NCBI GenBank assembly: GCA_964549495.1
Contig: CAZJWJ010000127.1
Location: forward strand, 1 to 12,342
Source of the DNA: JACKBJ01 sp964549495
GTDB taxonomy: Bacteria > Chloroflexota > Anaerolineae > Epilineales > Epilineaceae
DNA: 12,342 nucleotides
Direction: 5' to 3'
Part shown: piece after piece, positions 6,428 to 12,342 of the stretch
How the letters are laid out: the number at the start of each line of letters is the position of its first letter
Position numbering within the stretch: the stretch's first letter is position 1
Position numbers and translations under genes: made by a program
Notes under the pieces: model-generated
Seen by the model: the letters and a program-made list of their open reading frames with translations, nothing else
Databases searched by the model: none
Told to the model about the DNA's origin: nothing

Positions 6428-6853
6428 ATGCCCTCCCGTCAGCCGGCCTGGATCGACTTCGACTACGCCTTGCTGCGCCTGGTGCCGCATGTCCACGTCG
6501 GAGACAAGCTGACCGTCGGCGTGGTCCTGCAGGCCCGCGCGGCGGACTTCCTGGATCTGAGAGTGCGCGTGGAGCCCGAGGCCTGGGCGCTGCGCTTTCC
6601 CGACCTGGACGTCGAGATGGCGGAGCGCGGGCTGCGCGCCTACCAGCTCGTCTGCGCCGGCGGAGTCGAGGCCGGCCCCGTCGGCCTGCTGCCCCCCTCC
6701 GAGCGCTTCCACTGGCTCACGGCGCCCCGGTCGGCCGTGATCCAGACCTCGCCGGTCCACGGGGGTCGCAGCCGCGACCCGGCGGCCACCTTGGAGCGCG
6801 TCTTCGAGTCCTGCGTGCCCAAGGTTTCTGCCACTCGCGAGGGACTACGATGA
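6428..6853 (+). CDS. DUF3037 family protein, partner of the HipA-like kinase
   Basis: A 141-residue protein matching DUF3037: FDYALLRLVPHVHVGDKLTVGVVL (residues 11-34) near the start and GPVGLLPPSERFHWLTAPRSAVIQTSPVH (83-111) near the end, followed by a helix (PAATLERVFESCVP). The family function is not established to my knowledge. It is likely a small soluble cytoplasmic protein; no signal or membrane segment is seen. It starts 10 bp after the kinase stop and its own stop overlaps the next start in an ATGA junction, so all three genes are probably translated from one message. A GTG at 6425 directly before ATG 6428 is also possible. By position it may be the kinase's regulator, substrate or counterpart, in the place HipB would occupy in a classical module, but no DNA-binding motif is visible. 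Confidence 0.85.
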   Translation: MPSRQPAWIDFDYALLRLVPHVHVGDKLTVGVVLQARAADFLDLRVRVEPEAWALRFPDLDVEMAERGLRAYQLVCAGGVEAGPVGLLPPSERFHWLTAPRSAVIQTSPVHGGRSRDPAATLERVFESCVPKVSATREGLR

Positions 6854-7296
6854 CCGAAGAGCAACGTCTGATCGAGCGCCTCCGCAAGATCGAGGCCCTC
6901 TTCGCACGCTCTGCGACCTCCGGCGAGCAGGCCGCGGCCGGCGAAGCGGCTTCGCGCCTGCGCGAGCGCCTGGACGGGGTCCGGGCCGAGCGGGTGAGCG
7001 AGCATCGCTTCACCCTGCCCGACATGTGGTCGAGGGCGCTCCTGGTCGCGCTCCTGCGCCGCGCCGGCATCGAGCCCTATCGCTACTCCGGCCAGCGCCA
7101 CACCACGGTCATGGCCCAGGCGACCAAGGCCTACGTCGAGCAGTCGCTCTGGCCCGAGTTCCAGGAGCTCCACCAGGTCCTGCACGAATACCTGCACGAG
7201 GTCACCCAGCGGGTGATCGCCGAGGCCATCCACGGAGATGTCTCGGATCCCGCCGAGCGGCGCAAGTCGGCCGGCCGGCTGGGCGGGGGCGACTGA
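6850..7296 (+). CDS. Conserved protein with DUF2786-like N-terminus
   Basis: A 148-residue protein. Residues 6-40 (RLIERLRKIEALFARSATSGEQAAAGEAASRLRERL region) resemble the helical DUF2786 segment. The rest contains FTLPDMWSRALLVALLRRAG, a basic PYRYSGQRHTTVMAQA element, and ELHQVLHEYLHEVTQRVI, which could form an amphipathic helix. I recall similar proteins with a conserved RHTTVM and LWPEF core, without a known role. The start overlaps the DUF3037 stop by ATGA and has GAGGG 6 nt upstream, so it is translationally coupled. No signal peptide or membrane segment is seen. It may act with the kinase and DUF3037 protein, or just be carried along in the operon; the sequence does not decide. No clear terminator follows in the next 135 bp. 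Confidence 0.8.
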   Translation: MTEEQRLIERLRKIEALFARSATSGEQAAAGEAASRLRERLDGVRAERVSEHRFTLPDMWSRALLVALLRRAGIEPYRYSGQRHTTVMAQATKAYVEQSLWPEFQELHQVLHEYLHEVTQRVIAEAIHGDVSDPAERRKSAGRLGGGD

Positions 7297-7431
7297 CCAT
7301 CGCGCGTCCATCTGCGGCCGATCGCGCTCGACTTCGTGACGGTTAGGCGACGGCCTGGAGGCGAGGGCCTGGAGCCCAGGATCCGAAAACAAGAGCTCGA
7401 CCCTTGCACCAGAGGAGATCTCGATCCCGTC

Positions 7432-7992
7432 ATGAGCCAGCAAGCACACGAGACCCACGTCGCCCTGCTGCGCGGCATCAACGTCGGCGGGCACCACAAG
7501 CTGCCGATGGCCGACCTGCGCGCGCTGGCCGAGTCGCTCGGCTGTCGCGAGGTGCGCAGCTACATCCAGAGCGGCAACCTGATCTTCCGGCCACCCGAAG
7601 ATGGGCTGGCCGGCCTGGACGAGCGCATCGCGGACGCCATCGAGGCAGACTTCGACTTCCGGGTGCCGGTGGTCCTGCGCTCGCGGTCCGAGATCGAGGG
7701 CGTCGCCGAGCGCTCCCCCTACCGCGATCTCGATGGCGATCCGCGCTTCGTGTTGATCGGCTTCTTCGACCGCGAGCCCGAGGCCGATCGGGTCGCCGAG
7801 CTCGACCCGGAGGTCTCGCCGGGAGATCGCTTCGAGGTGCTCGGGCGCGAGGTGCACGTGCACTGCCCGGAGGGGACCGCGCGCAGCAAGCTGACCTACA
7901 CCTGGTTCGAGCGCCAGCTGGGCGTCACCGCCACCTTTCGCAACTGGCGCACGCTCTTGAAGGTGCAGGGCATGATGGAAGACGATGGGTGA
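7432..7992 (+). CDS. DUF1697 family protein
   Basis: A 186-residue protein, the usual length for DUF1697. The family's opening is clear: THVALLRGINVGGHHKLPMADLRAL at 8-32, then VRSYIQSGNLIF at 41-52, and near the end a SKLTYTWFERQLGVTATFRNWRTL segment at 152-175. Function is unknown; the fold is a small ferredoxin-like alpha/beta domain in published structures as far as I recall. It is predicted to be cytoplasmic. The start at 7432 is the ATG closest to the family start. The best AGGAG (7413-7417) is 14 nt away, further than usual, so initiation may be weak or the leader structured. It is the first of four overlapping genes: its stop lies inside the next gene by 8 nt, so the UDG-like gene is probably translationally coupled to it. 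Confidence 0.9.
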   Translation: MSQQAHETHVALLRGINVGGHHKLPMADLRALAESLGCREVRSYIQSGNLIFRPPEDGLAGLDERIADAIEADFDFRVPVVLRSRSEIEGVAERSPYRDLDGDPRFVLIGFFDREPEADRVAELDPEVSPGDRFEVLGREVHVHCPEGTARSKLTYTWFERQLGVTATFRNWRTLLKVQGMMEDDG

Positions 7993-8599
7993 GGATCTTG
8001 ATGTCCGGTCGGGTCAGCCGTTGACGGACTTCGAGAGGCTCCTGTGCGAGGTCCGCGCGTGCCGCATCTGCGCCGAGGTCCTCCCGCATGCGCCGAGGCC
8101 AGTTCTGCAGGTGCATCCCGATGCCCGCATCCTCATCGCCGGCCAGGCGCCAGGCCGGCGGGTCCACGAGTCGGGCATCCCCTTCCAGGATCCCAGCGGC
8201 GACCGCCTGCGCGACTGGCTCGGCGTCGACGAGGCGACCTTCTACGATCCGCAGCAGGTGGCCATCTTGCCGATGGGCCTCTGCTTTCCCGGCTCGGGGC
8301 GCTCCGGCGACAAGCCACCCCGGCCCGAATGTGCGCCGGCCTGGCGCGAGGCCTTGCTGGCCAGCCTGAAGCGTATCGAGCTGACCCTCGTCCTTGGCCG
8401 CTACGCGCTGGACTACCATTTGCCGGTCAAACCCAAGACCGTCACCGAGGCGGTTGCCGCCTGGCGAGAGCGGTGGCCGAATCTGGTCGCCCTGCCCCAT
8501 CCCAGCCCGCGCAACCAGCGCTGGCTCAAGAAGAACCCCTGGTTCGAGCGCGACCTGATCCCGCGTCTGCGCCAGCGGGTCTCCGAGGTGCTGACATGA
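7985..8599 (+). CDS. Uracil-DNA-glycosylase superfamily protein with a four-Cys iron-sulfur-type motif
   Basis: A 204-residue UDG-superfamily protein. Motif 1 is GQAPG (53-57), followed by GIPFQDPSGDRLRDWLG; motif 2 is the PHPSPRN segment (171-177), then WLKKNPWFE. Four cysteines, Cys26, Cys29, Cys100 and Cys116, have the spacing C-x2-C-x70-C-x15-C, very like the 4Fe-4S ligands of family 4 UDGs, so an iron-sulfur cluster is likely but inferred. The usual acidic or polar catalytic position after motif 1 is here in the RRVHESG stretch, so substrate range (uracil or another damaged base) cannot be fixed. The start at 7985 overlaps the DUF1697 gene by 8 nt, with a weak GGA-type site. Its stop overlaps the VOC gene start by ATGA. 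It would act in base excision repair in the cytoplasm. Confidence 0.88.
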   Translation: MGEDLDVRSGQPLTDFERLLCEVRACRICAEVLPHAPRPVLQVHPDARILIAGQAPGRRVHESGIPFQDPSGDRLRDWLGVDEATFYDPQQVAILPMGLCFPGSGRSGDKPPRPECAPAWREALLASLKRIELTLVLGRYALDYHLPVKPKTVTEAVAAWRERWPNLVALPHPSPRNQRWLKKNPWFERDLIPRLRQRVSEVLT

Positions 8600-8973
8600 A
8601 GGCCGAGGTCTACGGTCTGGACCACGTGCAGCTGGCGATCCCGGCCGGCGGAGAGGACCGGGCGCGGGCCTTCTACCGCGACGTGCTCGGGCTGGTCGAG
8701 GAGTCCAAGCCCGCACATCTGGCCGCGCGCGGCGGCCTCTGGCTCCGGGGTGGGGACCTGCGCCTGCACCTGGGGGTCGATCCCGACTTCGCGCCCGTCC
8801 GCAAGGCCCATCCGGCGCTCCTGGTGCGCGGGCTTGAGGCGATGGCGGCACGCTGCGCCGCCGCCGGGTACGAGCCGCTGGCCGATCAGCCGCTGGACGG
8901 CTACGCGCGTTGTTACGTGTACGATCCATTCGGGAATCGGATCGAGCTGATGGAGCCCGAAGGTGAAGTTTGA
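8596..8973 (+). CDS. VOC (glyoxalase/FosA-like) family protein
   Basis: A 125-residue vicinal-oxygen-chelate protein of two beta-alpha-beta modules. It opens with GLDHVQLAIP, has RARAFYRDVLGL in the first helix, and ends with YVYDPFGNRIELMEP. The positions of the metal ligands of FosA-like members are filled by His10, His72 and Glu118, so a divalent metal site is plausible. Members include thiol transferases, dioxygenases and isomerases; the reaction here cannot be assigned. The start at 8596 overlaps the UDG-like stop (ATGA) and has GAGG 7 nt upstream. Its own end overlaps the start of the LVIVD gene by 11 nt. It is cytoplasmic by appearance. Confidence 0.9.
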   Translation: MKAEVYGLDHVQLAIPAGGEDRARAFYRDVLGLVEESKPAHLAARGGLWLRGGDLRLHLGVDPDFAPVRKAHPALLVRGLEAMAARCAAAGYEPLADQPLDGYARCYVYDPFGNRIELMEPEGEV

Positions 8974-10192
8974 GCAGCGGCGCATCTCGCACTCGGAACG
9001 TCGACTTGGCCCGGATTCCCGGCTGCGGCTGGCGCGAGACAGGGTGGGCTGCGCTTGGCGTTGGCTGAGGACCGTCTCGTTGATTGCTATTGGGATCTGG
9101 CTCGTATACGTGCTGATCCGGCTTGCTCAACCGCGTCCGGAGCTTCTCGATGTTCAGACGGTTTGCGTTGACGGGCAGATCTACTCGATCAGCGTGGCCG
9201 ACCAGGTAGTGGTTGTGGGCATGAGACTCTCGCGGCCCGCTGGGGACAGACACGATGCGTTGCGAATCTATGAACGTGGACCTGACGAGCAGCTGGTTGC
9301 CCGTGGCGAACTCCTGCTCGGACACGAGATCTCGCGTATCGCCACCGATGGCGAGTTTGCCTATCTGATTGCACGAGGACTGCATGTGGTGGACATCCGG
9401 GACATCGACCAGCCGGCGCTCGTCAAATCACTCGACTGGGCCATGCCGCTCCAAAGGAGTGATGGATCGACGGTCCAGATTCGTCTGTCTCAAGACCACG
9501 CAGGGGGAGTGGCTTTGGCCGACGACCTCTTGCTCGTCCAGGTCCCAGGTCGGGGCCTTGGAGTTGTCGATGTGTCCAGCCCAGAGGAAGCACAACTGCT
9601 GGCTTGGCATAGGATTCCACGAAGCGAAGGCGCACAAGGCGTGGCAATTCGTGGCACATACGCCTATGTTGCAGAGGGCGGCCTTCGAGTCATCGACTTC
9701 AGCACTCCGTCGTCGCCTCGTGAGGTCGCACTGATCGAAGGGACCTGGTACCAATCCAGAAGTCAGGCACTGGTAGTAGACGAGCAGAGAGGGCTCTTGT
9801 ATCTCGTCGCCACCTACCTCCATGTCTTTGACATCGAGCAGCCTGAGTTGCCGCGCCACGTGGGGTGGGCCGACTCTGCCTCCATCTGGAAGGTAGGACT
9901 TCGAGAAGCGCTCTTCGTGGCCGACTCCTATGATGACATCGCGCTGACCAGCGACTCCATCCTGGCACGCGTGCCAGGTGGCATGTTCACCAAGAGCTAC
10001 GGAGTGGTTCTCGATCGAAGGCAGCCTCTTCGCCCGGTCCGCGTGGGGGGGAGCCTCGACGTCGATCTCGTGGCTGACATCGGTGCGACAGGGGATCGGA
10101 TCATCCTGGCGTCATTGGGCTTCGAATTGGATCCTGACTGCCAAGGCCAGCTACTATCGGCTGAGCTCCACATTGGCGATGTCTGGCGTTAG
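8963..10192 (+). CDS. Membrane-anchored LVIVD-repeat (beta-propeller-like) protein
   Basis: A 409-residue protein with a basic N-terminus (residues 1-35, many Arg), one membrane segment at about 36-55 (LRTVSLIAIGIWLVYVLIRLA), then an outside beta-rich domain; the positive-inside rule puts the C-terminal part in the periplasm. Repeats of the LVIVD kind are seen at about 122-156 (GEFAYLIARGLHVVDIRDIDQPALVKS), 181-217 (GRGLGVVDVSSPEEAQL), 225-258 (GTYAYVAEGGLRVIDFSTPSSPREV) and 268-300 (GLLYLVATYLHVFDIEQPELPRHV), with weaker ones after. Such repeats form propeller-like surfaces; function is unknown. The GTG start at 8963 has GGAG 7 nt upstream and lies in the end of the VOC gene. The base composition differs: sampled 60-base stretches of the gene are about 55-62% GC, against over 80% in a sampled stretch of the HipA-like gene, and third positions are less GC-biased. 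This suggests later acquisition of the gene. Confidence 0.82.
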   Translation: MKFEQRRISHSERRLGPDSRLRLARDRVGCAWRWLRTVSLIAIGIWLVYVLIRLAQPRPELLDVQTVCVDGQIYSISVADQVVVVGMRLSRPAGDRHDALRIYERGPDEQLVARGELLLGHEISRIATDGEFAYLIARGLHVVDIRDIDQPALVKSLDWAMPLQRSDGSTVQIRLSQDHAGGVALADDLLLVQVPGRGLGVVDVSSPEEAQLLAWHRIPRSEGAQGVAIRGTYAYVAEGGLRVIDFSTPSSPREVALIEGTWYQSRSQALVVDEQRGLLYLVATYLHVFDIEQPELPRHVGWADSASIWKVGLREALFVADSYDDIALTSDSILARVPGGMFTKSYGVVLDRRQPLRPVRVGGSLDVDLVADIGATGDRIILASLGFELDPDCQGQLLSAELHIGDVWR

Positions 10193-10498
10193 GTGGGTGG
10201 CCCCATAGCGATTGCCGAAGTGCGTCAGCCGCGGCCGGCCGGCCAATTCATCCGGCCGATGGTCCACAGCCCGAAGGTCTGCGACGAGCCGAAGACCCGA
10301 GCAAGCATTCGGATCAAACGCTTGCCGGCCCGCGCCGACGAGCTGCTGCACCGGCACGCCGAGACGCGAACGAATCGACGGATCTCCTCTTGGATAGTAG
10401 ACTCGGGACAGCGGGTTGTAGGAAGAACCTGTGGCACCGTTGACACGGTGACAACCATCGTCAACTGAACGAGCCGACTGAATCATGAGGAGTGAGCC
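10193..10498. other. Intergenic stretch without a convincing gene
   Basis: About 306 bp between the LVIVD gene stop and the GTG start of the next VOC gene. Short open frames exist on both strands, the longest being 10193-10468 on the plus strand, but none has a ribosome binding site or recognisable family signature. It contains the GC-rich run GCGGCCGGCCGGCC (10231-10244) and, near its end, a hairpin at 10435-10450. It could include remnants of a gene lost with the nearby low-GC gene, but I see no proof. Confidence 0.5.
10435..10450. repeat. Perfect 6-bp inverted repeat upstream of the VOC/DUF2071 operon
   Basis: CACCGT (10435-10440), TGAC, ACGGTG (10445-10450). It overlaps a TTGACA (10440-10445) that would serve as a -35, but no good -10 is found at the proper spacing. 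A second overlapping pair, GTTGAC (10439-10444) and GTCAAC (10460-10465), is also present. The site is 49 bp upstream of the GTG start at 10499, a plausible place for an operator. Confidence 0.4.
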
Positions 10499-10870
10499 GT
10501 GAACCTGGGTGCCTTTTCCATCAGCCTGACCGTCAAGGACATCGCCGCTTCGCGGGCCTTCTACGAGAAGCTGGGCTTCGAAGTCTTCGGCGGCGACGCC
10601 GAGCAGAACTGGCTGATCATGAGCAACGGGCCGCACAAGATCGGCCTCTTCAAGGGAATGTTCGACAAGAACATTCTCACCTTCAACCCGGGCTGGGACC
10701 AGAACGCCCAGAAGCTCGAGTCCTTCACCGACGTGCGCGAGCTGCAGAAGGAGCTGGAGGCGGCCGGCCTCGAGCTGGCCACGCGGGCCGACGAGGACAG
10801 CAGCGGGCCGGCCAGCCTGGTCCTGGTCGATCCCGACGGCAACCCCATTCTGTTGGACCAGCATGTCTGA
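10499..10870 (+). CDS. VOC family protein
   Basis: A 123-residue protein of the VOC family. It has GAFSISLTVKDIAASRAFYEKLGFEVF (residues 4-30), a helix VRELQKELEAAGLEL (79-93), and the final LVLVDPDGNPILLDQHV strand pair. At the metal positions the first ligand position holds Ser8 rather than His and the last is Asp120, so a classic metal site is incomplete and a non-enzymatic or differently coordinated role is possible. The GTG start is well supported by GAGGAG (10487-10492) six bases upstream. The DUF2071 gene starts 12 bp after its stop, so the two probably form one operon. It shares the family only broadly with the genes at 8596 and 11899. Confidence 0.9.
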   Translation: MNLGAFSISLTVKDIAASRAFYEKLGFEVFGGDAEQNWLIMSNGPHKIGLFKGMFDKNILTFNPGWDQNAQKLESFTDVRELQKELEAAGLELATRADEDSSGPASLVLVDPDGNPILLDQHV

Positions 10871-10882
10871 GCCGGCTCTGGA

Positions 10883-11737
10883 GTGGCGCCAGGTGGCCGG
10901 ATCGACCGGCTGAGCATCCTCGACTTGGAGCGCCTGAGCTTTACGCCGGAGATGGCTCGCCGGCCGCCCGCCCGCGGCATCGACGCCATCACCACCCTCC
11001 GGCATTTCGTCATTCTGACCTACGCGCTGCCGGCCGAGCGGCTGCGCCCGCTGATCCACCCGCGCTTCGAGCTCGAAGAAATCGATGTCGAAGGGCGGCC
11101 AAGCGCCCTGCTGTCGGTCGTGCCCTTCGAGGACCAGGACTTTCGTGCGGCGGTCTTCCCCAGCCCGCGCTGGCGTTTCGGGCAGACCAACTATCGCGTC
11201 TACGTCGTCGACCGGGAGTCCGGCCGGCGCGCGGTCTGGTTCCTGGGCACCTGCCTGGGATCCTGGACCGTGACCCTGCCGCGCTACCTCTGGCGCCTGC
11301 CTTGGCATCACGGCCGCTTCCGCTTCGACTGCGAAGAGGATGCCGAGGGCGTCTACCGCCGCTACGAGATGGAGACGCGCGGCCGCTGGGCGCCGGCCCG
11401 ACTCTCGCTGGTCGAGGCGCCGGAGACCGAGTTAGCGTTGCCGGGTTTCCCGGATCGCGAGACCGGCCTGGTGGTCCTGACCCATCCGCTGGAGGGCTAC
11501 TACCGGCGGCGCGACGGCCGGCTGGGCAGCTACTCGGTCTGGCACGCGCCGCTCGAGCCGCGGCCCGCCCGGCTCCTCGAGGCCCGATTCGACCTGCTCG
11601 AACGTTTGGGCCTGCTCTCGCCGGCCGAACAGCAGCGCCCTCACAGCGTCTTGATCCAGGCGTGGACCGAGTTCCTGATCCAACTCCCGCCGCGGGCGGT
11701 CGAGGACAAGGTTCGGTCGGCCGTCGCTTCTCGCTAG
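10883..11737 (+). CDS. DUF2071 family protein (acetoacetate-decarboxylase-like fold)
   Basis: A 284-residue protein matching DUF2071 (YqjF-like). Signature stretches are LPAERLRPLIHPRFELEE (49-66), SALLSVVPFEDQDFRA (74-89), FPSPRWRFGQTNYRVYV (92-108), WFLGTCLGSWTVTLPRYLWRLPWHHGRFRFDCE (119-151) and SYSVWHAPLEPRP (216-228). Members have the acetoacetate decarboxylase-type barrel, but the activity of this branch is unknown to me, and I do not see a basis for calling a decarboxylase. No signal peptide is visible. The start is uncertain: GTG 10883 gives a 12-bp gap after the VOC gene and codons that are GC-rich at third positions from the start, so I prefer it; ATG 10952 would give a 261-residue form starting closer to the family core. 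Neither has a strong ribosome binding site. Confidence 0.88.
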   Translation: MAPGGRIDRLSILDLERLSFTPEMARRPPARGIDAITTLRHFVILTYALPAERLRPLIHPRFELEEIDVEGRPSALLSVVPFEDQDFRAAVFPSPRWRFGQTNYRVYVVDRESGRRAVWFLGTCLGSWTVTLPRYLWRLPWHHGRFRFDCEEDAEGVYRRYEMETRGRWAPARLSLVEAPETELALPGFPDRETGLVVLTHPLEGYYRRRDGRLGSYSVWHAPLEPRPARLLEARFDLLERLGLLSPAEQQRPHSVLIQAWTEFLIQLPPRAVEDKVRSAVASR

Positions 11738-11759
11738 CGTGCCGGCATCGCGCGAGCGG

Positions 11760-11771
11760 TGGTCGCGACCA
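11760..11771. repeat. 12-bp perfect palindrome upstream of a promoter
   Basis: TGGTCGCGACCA at 11760-11771 is a complete palindrome seven bases upstream of the predicted -35 at 11778. It lies in a gene-free stretch between the DUF2071 stop and the last VOC gene. It could be an activator or repressor site for a dimeric protein; chance cannot be excluded in GC-rich DNA. Confidence 0.4.
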
Positions 11772-11777
11772 AGCGCA

Positions 11778-11806
11778 TTGAACATCTGTTCGCATCGCGG
11801 TATACT
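11778..11806 (+). promoter_or_regulatory. Sigma70-type promoter of the last VOC gene
   Basis: TTGAAC (11778-11783) and TATACT (11801-11806) with an ideal 17-bp spacer. The -10 differs from the consensus TATAAT at one position and the -35 from TTGACA at two. The predicted transcription start is near 11812-11814, giving a leader of about 85 nt before the ATG at 11899. This is one of the two best promoters in the window. Confidence 0.7.
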
Positions 11807-11812
11807 CGGCAG

Positions 11813-11831
11813 GCGTCACTCGATGTGACGC
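11813..11831 (+). promoter_or_regulatory. Hairpin or operator at the predicted transcription start
   Basis: GCGTCAC (11813-11819), TCGAT, GTGACGC (11825-11831): a perfect 7-bp inverted repeat placed exactly at the predicted start of transcription from the promoter at 11778-11806. In DNA it may be a repressor site; in RNA it would fold the very 5' end of the transcript and could protect it from decay. Confidence 0.5.
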
Positions 11832-11898
11832 GCTCGGTTGGGGGATGTGTACCGCGCCGAGCCCGTACATCCGAGACGAGCCCAGGGAGCCAGCGCGC

Positions 11899-12258
11899 AT
11901 GAACATCCACGAGAAGCTGAACTACATCGAGTTCCCCGCTGCCGATTTGGAAGCCACCAAGGCCTTCTTCGAGACGGCCTTCGGTTGGGAGTTCGAGGAC
12001 TACGGACCCGATTACACCGCCTTCGCCGACGAAGGCCTGGACGGCGGCTTCTATCGGGCCGAGGCGACCTCCACCACCGAGGCAGGCGGCGCGCTGGTCA
12101 TCTTCTACAGCGCCGACCTGGAGGAGACCCTGGCCAAGGTCGAGGCGGCCGGCGGGCGGATCATCAAGCCCATCTTCTCCTTCCCCGGTGGCCGGCGCTT
12201 CCAGTTCCTCGAGCCCAGCGGCAACGAGCTGGCCGTCTGGGGCGATCCGGAGGACTGA
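11899..12258 (+). CDS. VOC family protein (glyoxalase/bleomycin-resistance-like fold)
   Basis: A 119-residue VOC protein of the branch with NYIEFPAADLEATKAFFETAFGWEFEDYGPDYTAFADEG (residues 8-46), a second module starting GALVIFYSADLEETLAKVEAAGG, and the end FQFLEPSGNELAVWGD. The first metal position is Glu11 instead of His, and the usual C-terminal metal Glu is replaced by Ala112, so the classical metal site seems lost; the function may be ligand binding rather than catalysis. The start at 11899 has AGGGAG about 9 nt upstream; the frame is open back to 11845 but without such support. It has its own promoter and leader hairpin. No gene overlaps its end. The remaining 84 bp of the window hold only a GCCGGC pair (12263-12268 and 12274-12279) with no T tract, so no terminator is called. 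Confidence 0.92.
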   Translation: MNIHEKLNYIEFPAADLEATKAFFETAFGWEFEDYGPDYTAFADEGLDGGFYRAEATSTTEAGGALVIFYSADLEETLAKVEAAGGRIIKPIFSFPGGRRFQFLEPSGNELAVWGDPED

Positions 12259-12342
12259 TCGGGCCGGCGACGGGCCGGCACCTGCTGCAGGGCGATTGCA
12301 AAGTCGTCAGGAAAGTAGAAGGCCCATCGAGTAAGCTTCTCG

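Noticed and set aside
6640..7863. Open frame of 407 codons on the minus strand opposite the DUF3037, DUF2786-like and DUF1697 genes
   Set aside because: It crosses three well-supported genes on the other strand and an intergenic gap, with the composition typical of antisense of GC-rich genes.
455..8599. A DNA repair island made of tag and the UDG-like gene
   Set aside because: The two genes are about 6.9 kb apart with a minus-strand block between them and separate transcription units, so a joint island is not supported.
7925..9385. Open frame of 486 codons on the minus strand opposite the UDG-like and VOC genes
   Set aside because: No motif is recognisable, and the plus-strand genes here have conserved catalytic and structural motifs and coupled starts.
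10440..10469. TTGACA as a promoter -35 for the VOC/DUF2071 operon
   Set aside because: No acceptable -10 lies 16-18 bp downstream; the hexamer is better explained as part of the inverted repeat.
10154..11311. Minus-strand open frame of 385 codons covering the gene-poor gap and the VOC gene
   Set aside because: Most of it is antisense to real genes. The part inside the gap gave no recognisable protein; I briefly considered an RHS-like remnant but saw no YD-repeat or core-like motif.
10492..11781. Open frame of 429 codons on the plus strand over the VOC and DUF2071 genes
   Set aside because: It is in another frame than two clear family members with good starts, and its product is low-complexity Arg/Pro/Gly-rich.

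Overview
The window is GC-rich chromosomal DNA, very GC-rich at third codon positions, from a bacterium. A Gram-negative is most likely: the lipoprotein has an Asp at +2, the Lol-avoidance signal, and the gene families (Tag, a UDG-superfamily glycosylase with a four-Cys set, a candidate MddA methyltransferase, DUF3037, DUF2891) are ones I associate with proteobacteria and Acidobacteriota. I cannot place it more finely. There is no rRNA, tRNA, CRISPR array, transposase or phage gene. Nothing marks the window as a plasmid or prophage; it reads as ordinary chromosome with some accessory content.

Layout, left to right. (1) 90-314, minus: a small ribbon-helix-helix protein, antitoxin-like, with a near-consensus promoter and a 7-bp inverted repeat over its -10; no toxin start is visible after it. 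(2) 455-1120, plus: tag, 3-methyladenine DNA glycosylase I. (3) A minus-strand block, 1163-5334: an NAD-type short-chain dehydrogenase, a DUF2891 protein, a lipoprotein with two cupredoxin-like domains, and a membrane methyltransferase resembling MddA. Strong hairpins follow the lipoprotein gene (15-bp perfect stem) and the methyltransferase gene, so much of this block looks like separate transcription units. (4) 5542-7296, plus: a compact three-gene operon, HipA-like kinase / DUF3037 / DUF2786-like protein, with a probably leaderless first gene and a three-part 11-bp-periodic TGACA/TGTCA array in the shared upstream region. (5) 7432-10192, plus: four overlapping genes, DUF1697 / uracil-DNA-glycosylase-like / VOC protein / membrane-anchored LVIVD-repeat protein. 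The last is clearly lower in GC than its neighbours and is followed by about 300 bp without a convincing gene. (6) 10499-11737, plus: a VOC protein and a DUF2071 protein, 12 bp apart. (7) 11899-12258, plus: a third VOC protein with a textbook sigma70-type promoter, a 12-bp palindrome just upstream and a 7-bp-stem hairpin at the predicted start of transcription.

How the genes fit together. Two base-excision glycosylases (tag and the UDG-like gene) lie in separate units, so they are not evidence of one repair operon. The HipA-like operon is the best candidate for a poorly described system: the kinase fold is apparently intact, no HipB-like partner is next to it, and two small uncharacterised proteins are translated with it. 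The cupredoxin lipoprotein, in which one domain keeps all four type 1 copper ligands and the other has lost Cys and one His, is the best candidate for unusual single-protein biochemistry. All identifications come from motif reading and memory of families; no search was run.
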